A stretch of 64,000 nucleotides of DNA from Corynebacterium aquilae DSM 44791 (GCF_001941445.1 NZ_CP009245.1:2862438-2926437); one strand, 5' to 3'. Positions 27,581 through 36,594 are shown, counted from the first letter of the stretch. A program made the numbers and translations. The notes: generated by a model from the letters alone, not told the origin.

Positions 27581-27997
27581 TTAGATCAACTTTTCTTCTC
27601 GGGCGAATAGTGCTGCGACGGCGAGTCCGAGGATGGCTTGCCCACCCCATGCGATGAGGATTCCGGGCGCGGGTCCTGCGACGCGGACGCTCCACATGAG
27701 TCCGAGGAGTGCGAGGCCGAACCAGAAGACGCGTCGGCCGCGGTCTGCGCGGAGGATGAGTTGGAGTCCTAGTCCGCTAAGCCCGAGGATCATTCCTCCG
27801 ATGACTCCGATGGTGGCTTGGGTGCTGTGGGTGTCTTGGTTCCAGACCCACATGGAGTGCGCGCCGCCACCGGTGAGTTCCCATGACAGCAGCATGGTGG
27901 TGGCCGCGAGGATGATCCAGGGTGCGACGAAGATGCCCCATTTCTGCCAGATGGGCAGCGGTCGGGGGTTGTCGTCCTTGGTGAAGTTGAGGCGCAT
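27581..27997 (-). CDS. Unknown membrane protein with four helices
   Basis: 138 residues from the ATG at 27997 (MRLNFTKDDNPRPLPIWQKW). Helices: IFVAPWIILAATTMLLSW, IGVIGGMILGLSGLGLQLIL, VFWFGLALLGLMWSVRVAG, ILIAWGGQAILGLAVAALFA. Ends AREEKLI. Family not recognised. The frame is open to 28114 and there would begin with MFHVKH encoded by a parS site, but no ribosome site supports that start. Confidence 0.75.
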   Translation of the reverse strand: MRLNFTKDDNPRPLPIWQKWGIFVAPWIILAATTMLLSWELTGGGAHSMWVWNQDTHSTQATIGVIGGMILGLSGLGLQLILRADRGRRVFWFGLALLGLMWSVRVAGPAPGILIAWGGQAILGLAVAALFAREEKLI

Positions 27998-28097
27998 ATA
28001 TGTAGCGTGCCATGTTTGCTCGAGCCTTTCCAGGCTAACGGCGCTTTGTGTGTGGCTATGCTTCGGCGCCAGACTCCTGGGGTCTTCCTGCGGGCAA

Positions 28098-28113
28098 TGT
28101 TTCACGTGAAACA
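28098..28113. promoter_or_regulatory. parS site
   Basis: Perfect 16-bp TGTTTCACGTGAAACA. Confidence 0.92.
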
Positions 28114-28313
28114 TTGGCCTTGCGAACCGCGAGACAGTAGCTCTCCCCAGTGCGTTGCTTGCCCCGGCGCGCCATCACCGGGGATGCTGCAGCGTGATCG
28201 ACTCCTGCGAGTATGGGAGCCTCGAGGCGAGGCGGGCACTTCCACAGACAGCACCTGGCTCCGTGATCTTGTGGGGGGTATTGCGGTGGCGTGGTCGTGT
28301 GGGGTGAGAAGAA

Positions 28314-28345
28314 AACCGCCCCGGCGCGAATGCACGGGGGCGGTT
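28314..28345 (-). terminator. Terminator of the dicarboxylate symporter gene
   Basis: AACCGCCCC / GGGGCGGTT stem 23 bases past the stop codon; TTTTC follows on the minus strand. Confidence 0.75.
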
Positions 28346-28367
28346 GGGTGTGGGGGAGAAGCGGCCA

Positions 28368-29615
28368 CTAGTGGGCGGCTGCGTCTTCTTCCTCGATGGG
28401 TTCGATCTCGTAGCCCATGGGCGGCTCTTCGAGTTCCGCGCGGCTGATCTGGCCCTTGGTGAGTTTGTTGACGACGAGTGCGATGGCGCCGTCGCCGGTG
28501 ACGTTACAGGCGGTACCGAAGGAGTCGATAGCGATGTAGGCGGCAATCATGAGGGCGACCATGTCGTCGCTGAAGCCGAGGTTGGCTGCGAGCAGGCCGG
28601 TGGCTGCCATGATGGCGCCGCCGGGCACGCCGGGGGCTGCGACCATGGTGATGCCCAGCATGAGGATGAAGCCGAGGGCGGTACCGAAGGTGATGGGGTC
28701 GTCGGTCATGAAGAGGATCGCGAAGGCGAACAGCGAGATCTTCAGCATGGAGCCGGACAGGTGGGTGGTGGCGCACAGCGGGATAGTGAAGCCGGCGACG
28801 GTTTTGGAGACCCCGTTTTTCTTGGCGCACTCGTAGGTGACCGGGATGGTGGCCGCGGAGGAGGAGGTGCCCAGCGCGGTGGCGTATGCGGGGAGCATGT
28901 TTTTCAGGGCGGTGGCGGGGTTCTTGCCGGCGATGGTGCCGGCGATGATGAACTGGATGGCCAGCAGGATGATGGTCATGACGACGGCGACCAGCAGCAC
29001 CTTGGCGAAAGCGCTCAAGGTGGCGGTGAGGTTGCCGTTCATGCCCATGGACAGGAACATGCCGTAGATGAACAGGGGCAGCAGCGGGATGATGAACTTG
29101 GAGATCACCCGCATGATGACGCGTTCGAGATCGCGCACACCGGCGTAGAGGGTGTCGGATTTGACGGCGGTCATGGCGACACCGATGGTGAATGCCAGCA
29201 GCAGGGCGGTCATCACGCCCATGGGCGGCGGCATTTCAATATTGAAGTAGGGGCTCAATGCGCCCTCATCAATGTCTTGTGCGGCGACCATGTGCTGTCC
29301 AGCGAGCAGTGTCGGGTAGAGCAGGCGTGCTGCGGCGAAGGCGAGCAGGCCGGCAAAGATAGTGGAGGCGTAGGCGATACCGGTGGTGATCGCTAGCCAT
29401 TTGCCGGCGCCGCGACCCAGTCCCGCGATGGCGGGGGTGATCAGGGCGAAGATCAGCACGGGGATGAAGAACCCGAGGAAGTTTCCGAAGAAGCTGTTAA
29501 AGGTGACGAAGACGCGGGCGAGCTGTTCGGGGAAGAACAGGCTGGAGATAATGCCCAGGATGATCGCCACCACAATCTTGAACAGCAACGAACCGGTGAG
29601 ACGTTTTACGTCCAT
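28368..29615 (-). CDS. Dicarboxylate/amino acid:cation symporter (DAACS family)
   Basis: Na+ or H+-coupled uptake of a dicarboxylate or acidic/neutral amino acid. 415 residues with eight helices and two re-entrant hairpins. The serine-rich hairpin GTSSSAATIPVTYECAKKNGVS and the second motif DSFGTACNVTGDGAIALVVNK are diagnostic. Acidic cytoplasmic tail IEPIEEEDAAAH. ATG at 29615 is chosen because the family begins there; the ribosome site is weak (AGAAAG). Substrate not determinable from sequence; the tail differs from SstT. Confidence 0.9.
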   Translation of the reverse strand: MDVKRLTGSLLFKIVVAIILGIISSLFFPEQLARVFVTFNSFFGNFLGFFIPVLIFALITPAIAGLGRGAGKWLAITTGIAYASTIFAGLLAFAAARLLYPTLLAGQHMVAAQDIDEGALSPYFNIEMPPPMGVMTALLLAFTIGVAMTAVKSDTLYAGVRDLERVIMRVISKFIIPLLPLFIYGMFLSMGMNGNLTATLSAFAKVLLVAVVMTIILLAIQFIIAGTIAGKNPATALKNMLPAYATALGTSSSAATIPVTYECAKKNGVSKTVAGFTIPLCATTHLSGSMLKISLFAFAILFMTDDPITFGTALGFILMLGITMVAAPGVPGGAIMAATGLLAANLGFSDDMVALMIAAYIAIDSFGTACNVTGDGAIALVVNKLTKGQISRAELEEPPMGYEIEPIEEEDAAAH

Positions 29616-30030
29616 GGTTTTGTGTAGCTTTCTTGAACTGGGGGGGCAGAGGAACAATTGGTGCCGGCCAGTGGCCACCGGTGCTTCCACCGGGAAAACG
29701 CTTCACAGTGTGCCGGTTGTGTTCTCAACCGGCGTTGGATGCGGGTTCGGGGTGGAAGGTGTTTTTAGGCGGTGGCCTTGACGAACCTGTATAGGTTAGC
29801 CGACAGGTAAGCGGTGTTATACATTGCTGACCGCTGTTATGGGCAGTTTCACGTTGCGAAGATATCGGGCTGGCTGCCAAGTATTGCTCGTGTTGTGTGC
29901 GTGGGGCGCCGGCTGCGTGCTTGCCTAGTTGGAAGTGAGAACCAACAGGTAGCGGTTTCGGGCAGGCGTCGCGTTGGTGCCGGTGGCACCGCTTAGCCTT
30001 TAACTTTGTGGGGGTTTAGACTTGGCTTTT
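29616..30030. other. 415-base divergent intergenic region
   Basis: Between the symporter (minus) and SdpI-like gene (plus). Contains promoters of both, including TAGACT at 30017-30022. A half-match to a DtxR box at about 29792 was judged too weak. No gene seen. Confidence 0.55.
30017..30022 (+). promoter_or_regulatory. -10 element (TAGACT) of the SdpI-like gene
   Basis: 8 bases before the ATG at 30031; no Shine-Dalgarno. Confidence 0.55.
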
Positions 30031-30627
30031 ATGAATATTTTGGGTGTTCTTTTGCTCGTGCTCGCGGTCATCCAGCTGGGAATTGGTGTTGCCGCGTGGT
30101 CGGGCAAGCTTCCCGGCAACAACATCATTGGCATCCGCATCCCTGAGGCCCGCGCCTCGGAGGAGATGTGGGTGCTAACGCACCGTATTGCTGGCCCGCT
30201 GTGGACGCTGGGCGCTTTGTCCCTTGGTTTCGGCGGCTTGTTGGCGTTCGTGGTCTCCGGTTACTGGTGGCTGTTGGTGATGCTGGCCGTGGTTGGTTGG
30301 CTGGTGCTGATGGGGATGGGTGCTGGCATGGCGGCCAATGCTGCCGCGCTCATTGACGCCTCCAATAAAGATGAGGGCGGTTGTTGTTCTTCCGGTGGTG
30401 GCGAGGATTCTGCGGAAGGCGGCTGTTGCACGCCAGCCGCCAATGATGCGGATTCGTCTTCCTGTGCTGATGAGGATCCTTCGAAGGATTGTGGGGTCAG
30501 CGGCGGTTGTGGTTCCTGCGCTCTTAATGGCTCCTGTGAAGGTGGCGGGGATGCGTTTAATGCCAACGCTGGGGTGAACCTTGATGGGGTCCGCAAAGCG
30601 GCGAACACCACGGATAAAAACAGCTAG
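30031..30627 (+). CDS. SdpI/YhfL-family membrane protein with cysteine-rich tail
   Basis: 198 residues. Helix 1 (ILGVLLLVLAVIQLGIGVAAW), then NNIIGIRIPEARASEEMWVLTHRIAGPLW, the SdpI signature (GIR.P.A..SEE.W..TH), then two more helices. SdpI itself protects Bacillus from the SdpC toxin and signals; most relatives have no known role. After about residue 110 a soluble tail carries nine cysteines, including two CC pairs, in Gly/Ser/Asp-rich sequence (EGGCCSSGGG; EGGCCTPAAND; GGCGSCALNGSC). The tail could bind metal. Leaderless ATG. A strong terminator follows. Confidence 0.82.
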   Translation: MNILGVLLLVLAVIQLGIGVAAWSGKLPGNNIIGIRIPEARASEEMWVLTHRIAGPLWTLGALSLGFGGLLAFVVSGYWWLLVMLAVVGWLVLMGMGAGMAANAAALIDASNKDEGGCCSSGGGEDSAEGGCCTPAANDADSSSCADEDPSKDCGVSGGCGSCALNGSCEGGGDAFNANAGVNLDGVRKAANTTDKNS

Positions 30628-30650
30628 GCCTTCTCTTAGGTTTTAGCCCG

Positions 30651-30684
30651 CCTCATCGCGCGTTTTCGCGCGGTGAGGTTTTTT
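30651..30684 (+). terminator. Rho-independent terminator of the SdpI-like gene
   Basis: CCTCATCGCGC / GCGCGGTGAGG stem followed by six T. Confidence 0.93.
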
Positions 30685-30760
30685 CATGCCCAGGCCACGC
30701 TCGCTTTAGGGCGGGGTAGGCTCGGCGGCAGTATTGTTGTGCGTATTGCTAAGGAGAGTT

Positions 30761-31261
30761 ATGCCTATCCCGGAATTCATCACGGATTTGCGCGAAAAAA
30801 TCGGTAACGATCTGTTGTGGCTGCCGGGGGTGACCGTGCTGGTGATGCGGGAGGGCGCCAATCCGGACGTTCCGGAGTTGCTGGTGGTGCGCCGCGCCGA
30901 TAGTGGCGCATACACTCCCATCACGGGTATTCCAGACCCCGCAGAGCACGCGCATGAGGCTGCTATCCGGGAAGCTAAGGAGGAAGCCTGCATTGATATC
31001 GCCATCGATGGGGTGTTGCGGGTGCAGGCGATTCCGCCAGTTACCTACAGCAATGGGCACCAGTGCTGTTATATGGACACGGCTTTCCTGGCGCACCCTG
31101 TCGATCCCACCCAGCAGCCCCGCGTCGGCGACGATGAATCGACCTATGCCGCCTATGTGCCGGTGAATCAGCTCCCGGAGATGAAGCCGCGCTTTAGTGC
31201 CCTGATTGAGCAGGCCCTCGATAATCCCCACGGCCCCTGCCAGTGGAGCAGCCCGGCATAA
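30761..31261 (+). CDS. Nudix hydrolase
   Basis: Cleaves nucleoside diphosphate-linked substrates, identity unknown. 166 residues. Nudix box GIPDPAEHAHEAAIREAKEEACIDI with the REAKEEA core that binds the divalent metal. ATG at 30761 with AAGGAGA 4 bases upstream. Monocistronic, just before the trp leader. Confidence 0.9.
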   Translation: MPIPEFITDLREKIGNDLLWLPGVTVLVMREGANPDVPELLVVRRADSGAYTPITGIPDPAEHAHEAAIREAKEEACIDIAIDGVLRVQAIPPVTYSNGHQCCYMDTAFLAHPVDPTQQPRVGDDESTYAAYVPVNQLPEMKPRFSALIEQALDNPHGPCQWSSPA

Positions 31262-31323
31262 GTCCTGCGGGCTTTCCCGGGTAGGGGTACCCCCCCAATG
31301 TCGGTTTCGTAGCAGGCGTCGTG

Positions 31324-31329
31324 TAAAGT
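31324..31329 (+). promoter_or_regulatory. -10 element of the trp operon
   Basis: TAAAGT 8 bases before the ATG of the leader peptide; no ribosome site, so the leader peptide is probably translated from the very 5' end. Confidence 0.45.
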
Positions 31330-31337
31330 TTGCGATC

Positions 31338-31397
31338 ATGATCGCTCGACAGAATAACTGGTGGTGGCGCGCACGCAGTGCGGGCCGCCTCGTTTGA
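31338..31397 (+). CDS. trpL: trp operon leader peptide
   Basis: 19-residue peptide MIARQNNWWWRARSAGRLV with three consecutive Trp codons (31359-31367). When charged tRNA-Trp is scarce the ribosome stalls there. GCGGGC in codons 15-16 (31380-31385) is complementary to GCCCGC (31463-31468), which is the left arm of the downstream terminator. A stalled ribosome leaves it free for this antiterminator pairing; a ribosome that reaches the stop codon covers it. The mechanism is inferred from these pairings and from known corynebacterial trp attenuation. Confidence 0.9.
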   Translation: MIARQNNWWWRARSAGRLV

Positions 31398-31461
31398 GCA
31401 CCCCGGGGACTGCACCGGCTAGAAAGCTGGACCAACCCCCGACACGCCGTGAAGCAATCAC

Positions 31462-31513
31462 AGCCCGCCGCATCTTGGAAAAACTTCCAAGACCAGGCGG
31501 GCTTTGTGTTTTT
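31462..31513 (+). terminator. trp attenuator terminator
   Basis: AGCCCGCC / GGCGGGCT stem around an inner perfect CTTGGAA/TTCCAAG hairpin, followed by TTGTGTTTTT. Confidence 0.9.
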
Positions 31514-31602
31514 CGGCCACTGTTTATGCTCACCGTAGTTGTCCCGACAGCGCACCGTTTAAAAAAGTTTTAGCCCCATCCACCATGAAAGGTTCTCGTC
31601 AC

Positions 31603-33246
31603 ATGGCCCCCACCATGCCACTAGAACACCCGGCCATCATTCAGCGCCGCCCAGTGACCTATCACGATGACGCCTCGGCTCTGTTTGAGCGCCTTGGTGG
31701 TACCACGATGGATGACTCGGTGCTGCTGGAAAGCGCCGATATTCAATCCAAGGTTGGCTTGCAGTCCGTCGCAGTGCTGCGCGGATCAGCCCGCGTCACT
31801 TGTGTTAATCGCGATGTTACAGTTGCTCCTCTTTCTCCTAGTGGGGAGGTGTTAAGCGCCCGCCTAGCCCAGCAGTTGCCGGAGTATGTGCGCACCGCGG
31901 ACACCGCCACCCCGCGGGGTGCAACCGCTACCCCTTTGACCCTGCACTTCCCCGAGTCGACCGAAACGGACGAACGCAAGCGCCTGATGGATGTGTCCTC
32001 CATCCTGCCGCTGCGACTGCTGCAGCGAGACCCTGGGTATAGCGACGAGTTCCTTCCCTTTATCGCCGGCGGTTTCGCCTTCGACTACTTGGAGACCTTC
32101 GAGACTCTTCCAGAGGTTAAACCCGGTGCAAACGGGTACCCGGATTATCAATTCCTGGTTGCAGAAATCGTGCTGCGCATTGACCACCAGCAGCACACCG
32201 CGGAACTGATCGGGGTGTGCCTGGCAGGAGAGCAGGAGGCCGAAACCCTGTCGCGCACGATGGATGAGCTCAGCAGGCGCATCACCGACTTAGGACCCGG
32301 TGGCGATGAGGCCATTGAGGATGAGGTCAACGGATCCGCACACCAGGGGCAGCCGGGCACCTTAAAGGCTATGGCCTCGGCGACCGACCAGCAGTTCCGC
32401 GACACCGTCGTCAAGCTGCAGGGCAAGATCACCGACGGCGATATTTACCAGGTGGTGCCCGCCCGTACCTTCAGCATTGATTGCCCCGATAGCTTCGCCG
32501 CCTATCAGGAGTTGAAGAAGGCCAATCCCTCGCCGTACATGTTCTATGTGCGGGGCGTGGATGCTCAGCAGTGCTCTTATGAACTTTTTGGGGCGTCCCC
32601 GGAGTCGAATTTGAAGTACACCGCGCACAACCGTCAGGTGGAGTTGTATCCCATTGCAGGCACCCGCCCCCGCGGCTTGCACGAGGACGGATCGGTGCAC
32701 GACGAGTTGGATATTCGAGCAGAGCTCGAGTTGCGTACTGACGCCAAGGAAATCGCCGAGCATGTGATGCTGGTCGACCTGGCGCGTAACGATCTCGCAC
32801 GGGTCGCCACGCCTGCGACGCGTCGCGTTGCGGAGCTGCTGCATGTGGATCGCTATTCGCGGGTGATGCACCTAGTTTCGCGGGTTACGGCCAGGTTAGA
32901 CGACTCGCTGGATTGTTTGGATGCATACAGGGCGTGCATGAATATGGGCACCCTGACGGGTGCACCGAAGATCCGCGCGACTGAGCTGCTGCGCCGGGCG
33001 GAAGGGGTGCGCCGTGGTTCCTACGGTGGCGCGGTCGGCTACTTGGAGGGAAATGGCGACATGGATACCTGCATCGTGATTCGTTCCGCCTTTGTCCGCA
33101 ATGGTGTGGCCGCGGTGCAGGCCGGTGCGGGTGTGGTGCGTGATTCCCAACCGCAGGCGGAAGCCGATGAAACTGTCCATAAGGCGTACGCGGTGCTGTC
33201 CGCGATCGCCGCTTCTCAAAATTGTGTCGTGGAGGTAGTCCGATGA
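31603..33246 (+). CDS. trpE: Anthranilate synthase component I
   Basis: Converts chorismate to anthranilate with ammonia from TrpG. 547 residues. LLES near residue 45 (DSVLLESADIQSK) is the tryptophan feedback-binding motif. The chorismate-binding domain contains GDIYQVVPARTF, NPSPYMFY, SYELFGASPESNLK, PIAGTRPRG, DLARNDLARV and GTLTGAPKIRA. ATG at 31603 is used since the upstream ATG (31585) lacks a ribosome site. Overlaps trpG by four bases (ATGA). Confidence 0.97.
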   Translation: MAPTMPLEHPAIIQRRPVTYHDDASALFERLGGTTMDDSVLLESADIQSKVGLQSVAVLRGSARVTCVNRDVTVAPLSPSGEVLSARLAQQLPEYVRTADTATPRGATATPLTLHFPESTETDERKRLMDVSSILPLRLLQRDPGYSDEFLPFIAGGFAFDYLETFETLPEVKPGANGYPDYQFLVAEIVLRIDHQQHTAELIGVCLAGEQEAETLSRTMDELSRRITDLGPGGDEAIEDEVNGSAHQGQPGTLKAMASATDQQFRDTVVKLQGKITDGDIYQVVPARTFSIDCPDSFAAYQELKKANPSPYMFYVRGVDAQQCSYELFGASPESNLKYTAHNRQVELYPIAGTRPRGLHEDGSVHDELDIRAELELRTDAKEIAEHVMLVDLARNDLARVATPATRRVAELLHVDRYSRVMHLVSRVTARLDDSLDCLDAYRACMNMGTLTGAPKIRATELLRRAEGVRRGSYGGAVGYLEGNGDMDTCIVIRSAFVRNGVAAVQAGAGVVRDSQPQAEADETVHKAYAVLSAIAASQNCVVEVVR

Positions 33247-33896
33247 GCCTTGCTGGTGTGAGCGCCGCGCGGCCTAAGAAGATCGTGTTGTTGGATAACG
33301 AAGATTCCTTCGTCTACAACCTTGTCGATGCGTTGGCGGTGGCCGGTTTCGACTACACCGTCTTTCGTAACAGTGTCGATATGAGGGTTGTGTTGGATGC
33401 ACAGCCAGATCTCATTGTTTTGTCCCCCGGACCCGGTCACCCGACCGAGGCGGGGTGCATGATGGATCTGATCGATGAGACGATCGGGAAGATTCCGTTG
33501 CTTGGTATCTGTTTGGGTTTCCAGGCCCTGCTGGAGCACCACGGTGGTACGGTCCGCCCGGTCGGACCGGTTCATGGTTCGGCGGACATCATGACGCTGA
33601 CGGATGCCGGCGTGGACAGTGGATTGTTTGCCGGGCTGACCGTTGATGCCGGCCCGGATCTTCCGGGCAAGGTGGGCCGGAAGGTCCCGATCGCCCGCTA
33701 CCACTCTCTGGGGTGCACCGACATGCCGGAGGGGATGGTCAGCTTTGGTACCTGTCAGGCTCAGGCCGGGCCGGTGACGATGGCGGCGGCTACCCACGAT
33801 GGGATGTCTTTGGGTTTGCAGTTCCACCCGGAGTCTGTGTTGACGCCTTCAGGCCCGCACATCATTAATCGCTGCGTCGAGTTCTTCGACCGTTAA
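33243..33896 (+). CDS. trpG: Anthranilate synthase component II (glutamine amidotransferase)
   Basis: Supplies ammonia to TrpE. 217 residues, class I amidotransferase: oxyanion segment LSPGPGHP, nucleophile Cys in GICLGFQALL, His/Glu pair in LQFHPESVLT. Start ATG overlaps the trpE stop (ATGA), so translation is coupled. A 133-base T-rich spacer separates it from trpD. Confidence 0.96.
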   Translation: MSLAGVSAARPKKIVLLDNEDSFVYNLVDALAVAGFDYTVFRNSVDMRVVLDAQPDLIVLSPGPGHPTEAGCMMDLIDETIGKIPLLGICLGFQALLEHHGGTVRPVGPVHGSADIMTLTDAGVDSGLFAGLTVDAGPDLPGKVGRKVPIARYHSLGCTDMPEGMVSFGTCQAQAGPVTMAAATHDGMSLGLQFHPESVLTPSGPHIINRCVEFFDR

Positions 33897-34029
33897 GTTC
33901 ATATTCTTTCCTGCCGGGCTGAGAAGTTGTTTTCTTCTTGCCCTGCCCGCCGGTGGGGGATAGGCCTTCGCCGGTGGTGTTTTGCCCGTTGTTCCTGTTG
34001 TTTTTTCTTTGTTGAGAAGGTTTGTTTCC

Positions 34030-35061
34030 ATGACTAGTTCTACTGCTTCGCAGGTGTTGCACCGCATTCTTAATGGGGAGGTGGTTGCTGCCGATGAGGT
34101 CGAGTCGGTGTTCGCCGCGATTGCTGCGGGCGAGTTCGAACCGATTGAGATTGCTGGGTTGCTGTGCACGCTGAAGACTCGGGGCGAGACCCCGGAGGAG
34201 ATCGCTGCTGCTGCGCGTGCTTTTACCGCGGCTGCTGTGGCTTTCCCGCGCACCGACCAGGAGGTCATTGATTGTGTAGGCACCGGCGGTGACGGGGCGT
34301 GCACGATCAATATTTCCACGGGTGCTGCATTGATTGCGGCGGCTGGTGGTTTGCAGGTGGTCAAGCACGGTAATCGTTCTGTGTCTTCCCGCTCTGGTGC
34401 GGCTGATGTGCTGGAGGCTTTGGGCATCGAGTTGAATCTGTCGCCTGCCGATGCGGCCGCCCAGTTGGAGACCACTGGTTTTACCTTCTTGTTTGCGCCG
34501 GCCTACCACCCGGGTTTCAAGCACGTGATGCCGGTGCGTAAGGGCTTAGGGATTCCGACGATTTTTAATGTTTTGGGCCCCTTGTTGAACCCGGCTCGCC
34601 CGGAGCTGCAGCTGATGGGCACGGCGCGCAAGGAGCTTGGCCCGCAGCTGATTGAGGCTATGCGCCAATTGGGTCGCCGCCGCGCACTGGTGGTGCATGG
34701 TTCGGGCTTGGATGAGATTGCCCTGCACGGCCCGACGTCCGTGTGGGAGCTCAAGGATGGGGAGATCACCGAGTATGAGGTGACTGCAGAGCAGCTGGGT
34801 TTGGCGGGCTGTTCTGTGGCCGACCTGGAGGGCGGCGATGGGGTGGATAATGCCCGGATGATGCTGGAGTGTTTCTTCGGGCGTGGTCAGCAGGCGCACC
34901 TGGATGCGATGCTGGCCTCTGCTGGTGCGTTGTTCTACTTGGCGGGCCGTGCGGACAGCCTCCGGGAGGGCGTGGATGTGGCGCGCACCCTGGTTTCCAC
35001 TGGTGTGGTTGCCCGCTGGGCGGAGCAGTTTTTGCCGCGCGCAGCTGAGTTGAGTAAGTAG
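34030..35061 (+). CDS. trpD: Anthranilate phosphoribosyltransferase
   Basis: Attaches phosphoribose from PRPP to anthranilate. 343 residues. PRPP/Mg motif CVGTGGDGACTINIST, glycine loop KHGNRSVSSRSGAADVLEALG, and FNVLGPLLNPARPELQLMG. ATG at 34030 with GAGAAGG upstream. Separate from TrpG, as usual in actinobacteria. Confidence 0.96.
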   Translation: MTSSTASQVLHRILNGEVVAADEVESVFAAIAAGEFEPIEIAGLLCTLKTRGETPEEIAAAARAFTAAAVAFPRTDQEVIDCVGTGGDGACTINISTGAALIAAAGGLQVVKHGNRSVSSRSGAADVLEALGIELNLSPADAAAQLETTGFTFLFAPAYHPGFKHVMPVRKGLGIPTIFNVLGPLLNPARPELQLMGTARKELGPQLIEAMRQLGRRRALVVHGSGLDEIALHGPTSVWELKDGEITEYEVTAEQLGLAGCSVADLEGGDGVDNARMMLECFFGRGQQAHLDAMLASAGALFYLAGRADSLREGVDVARTLVSTGVVARWAEQFLPRAAELSK

Positions 35062-35084
35062 TCGGTGGATTGGAGGCTATGGCG

Positions 35085-36557
35085 ATGACTGATGGTGCAT
35101 CGAGGGCGTCGGCTGAGGATTTCGCTGGCGTGGTTCTTCCCGCGGGCACCCCGACGGTGCTGGAGGGGATTGTTTCGGGCCGGCGCGGCCATTTGGCTGC
35201 GATTCGGGATCGGATCTCTCATGTGGATGTGGACGCGTTGCCGCGTTCGCAGCGGTCCTTGTTTGATTCCTTGAACCGGGGTAGGGGAGGGGCGCGTTTC
35301 ATCATGGAATGCAAGTCCGCGTCCCCGTCTTTGGGCGTGATCCGGGACGACTACCACCCGGGCGATATTGCGCGCCTGTATTCGCGCTATGCGGCCGGCA
35401 TTTCGGTGCTGTGCGAGCCGGATCGTTTCGGTGGCGACTATGACCATCTGCAGACGGTGGCGGCATCCACGCACCTGCCGGTGTTGTGCAAGGACTTCAT
35501 CATCGATCCGGTGCAGGTCCATGCGGCCCGCTATTTCGGTGCGGATGCCATCTTGTTGATGCTGTCGATTCTGGACGATGACACCTACCGTCTGCTCGCC
35601 GATGAGGCGCAGCGGCTGGGGATGGATGTCCTGACCGAGGTGATCGATGCCGAGGAGGTTTCCCGTGCGATCGCCTTGGGCGCGAAGATTTTCGGCTGCA
35701 ATAACCGTAATCTGCATGACCTGTCCATCAACTTGGAGCGCACCAAGCAGTTGGCGCCGCTGATCCCGGAGGACGCGGTGTATCTGTCGGAGTCGGGCAT
35801 TCGAACCCACCGGGATGTCGCCGAGCTTTCAGGTGTGGTCAATGGCTTCCTCATCGGCAGCCAGTTCACCGGCAGCCCCGATATTGATGCCGCGATCCGG
35901 GACGTGGTTTACGGTCCGGTGAAGGTGTGTGGTTTGCGCACCGGTCGGGCAGCCCAGGCGGCGCGCGCTGCCGGCGCGAGCTTTGGCGGGCTGATTTTCG
36001 AAGAGGCTTCCCCGCGCGCGGTGGATGCGCAAGGCGCCCAAGAGATCATCGCGGCGGAGCCGAACCTTCGCTACGTGGCGGTCTCCCGCCGCCGAAGCGG
36101 CTATGCGGAGCTCATCCAGCCGGGCATCGTTGCCGTGCAGGTGCACGCCCCCACCGGCACCGTGGACGAGGAACTGACCCTCGTTGCGGCGGTGCGTGAG
36201 GAAGTTGGTCCGCAGGTGCAGGTGTGGCGCGCGGTCAGCATGACGGCACCCCACGGCCCCGAGGTCGCCGAGGCGCTCGTTGCGGCCGGCGTTGCCGATC
36301 GTCTGGTGCTGGATTCCGGCATTGGCGGCACGGGCACCCCGTTTGATTGGTCGACGATCCCTGCGGCCGTCACCGCGCACTCGCTGATCGCTGGCGGCAT
36401 CGGGCCGGACAACATCGCCCACGCCTTGGCAACGGGCTGCGTGGGCGTGGATATCAACTCCGGGGTGGAATACGCCCACGAGCCCCGCCACCACAAGGAC
36501 TCGGCCGCCATCGTGCGCGCCCTCGAGGCAGTGCGATTGTTTCACGTGAAACACTGA
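35085..36557 (+). CDS. trpC: Bifunctional indole-3-glycerol phosphate synthase / phosphoribosylanthranilate isomerase
   Basis: Catalyses two consecutive steps of tryptophan synthesis. 490 residues. The N-terminal half is a TrpC barrel (FIMECKSASPSLGVI, VLCKDFIIDPVQVHAARYFGADAILLMLSIL, NNRNLHDLSINLERT, SESGIRT); the C-terminal half is a TrpF barrel (VKVCGLRT, LDSGIGGTGTPFDW, IAGGIGPDNIAHA, VDINSGVEYA). ATG at 35085 is placed by GGAGG 8 bases upstream. The last codons (LFHVKH-stop) are written by a parS site at 36538-36553. The fused form is normal in Corynebacterium. Confidence 0.96.
   Translation: MTDGASRASAEDFAGVVLPAGTPTVLEGIVSGRRGHLAAIRDRISHVDVDALPRSQRSLFDSLNRGRGGARFIMECKSASPSLGVIRDDYHPGDIARLYSRYAAGISVLCEPDRFGGDYDHLQTVAASTHLPVLCKDFIIDPVQVHAARYFGADAILLMLSILDDDTYRLLADEAQRLGMDVLTEVIDAEEVSRAIALGAKIFGCNNRNLHDLSINLERTKQLAPLIPEDAVYLSESGIRTHRDVAELSGVVNGFLIGSQFTGSPDIDAAIRDVVYGPVKVCGLRTGRAAQAARAAGASFGGLIFEEASPRAVDAQGAQEIIAAEPNLRYVAVSRRRSGYAELIQPGIVAVQVHAPTGTVDEELTLVAAVREEVGPQVQVWRAVSMTAPHGPEVAEALVAAGVADRLVLDSGIGGTGTPFDWSTIPAAVTAHSLIAGGIGPDNIAHALATGCVGVDINSGVEYAHEPRHHKDSAAIVRALEAVRLFHVKH
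36538..36553. promoter_or_regulatory. parS site overlapping the trpCF 3' end
   Basis: TGTTTCACGTGAAACA, perfect; first of three within 115 bases. Confidence 0.92.
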
Positions 36558-36594
36558 CCCGAGCGCCCTAGCGCCACCGCTGCTTCGCACGCAA

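Larger units (their letters stand above)
27998..28367. other. 370-base region with a parS site and a terminator
   Basis: Holds parS at 28098-28113 and the symporter terminator at 28314-28345. No gene seen. Confidence 0.6.

Noticed and set aside
27581..28114. Longer form of the four-helix membrane protein beginning with parS-encoded MFHVKH
   Set aside because: No ribosome site or -10 at a suitable distance, and the extra residues look unlike coding sequence.
29790..29812. DtxR-box-like sequence (AGGTTAGCC core) in the symporter upstream region
   Set aside because: Only about 12 of 19 positions fit and the right half-site is absent.
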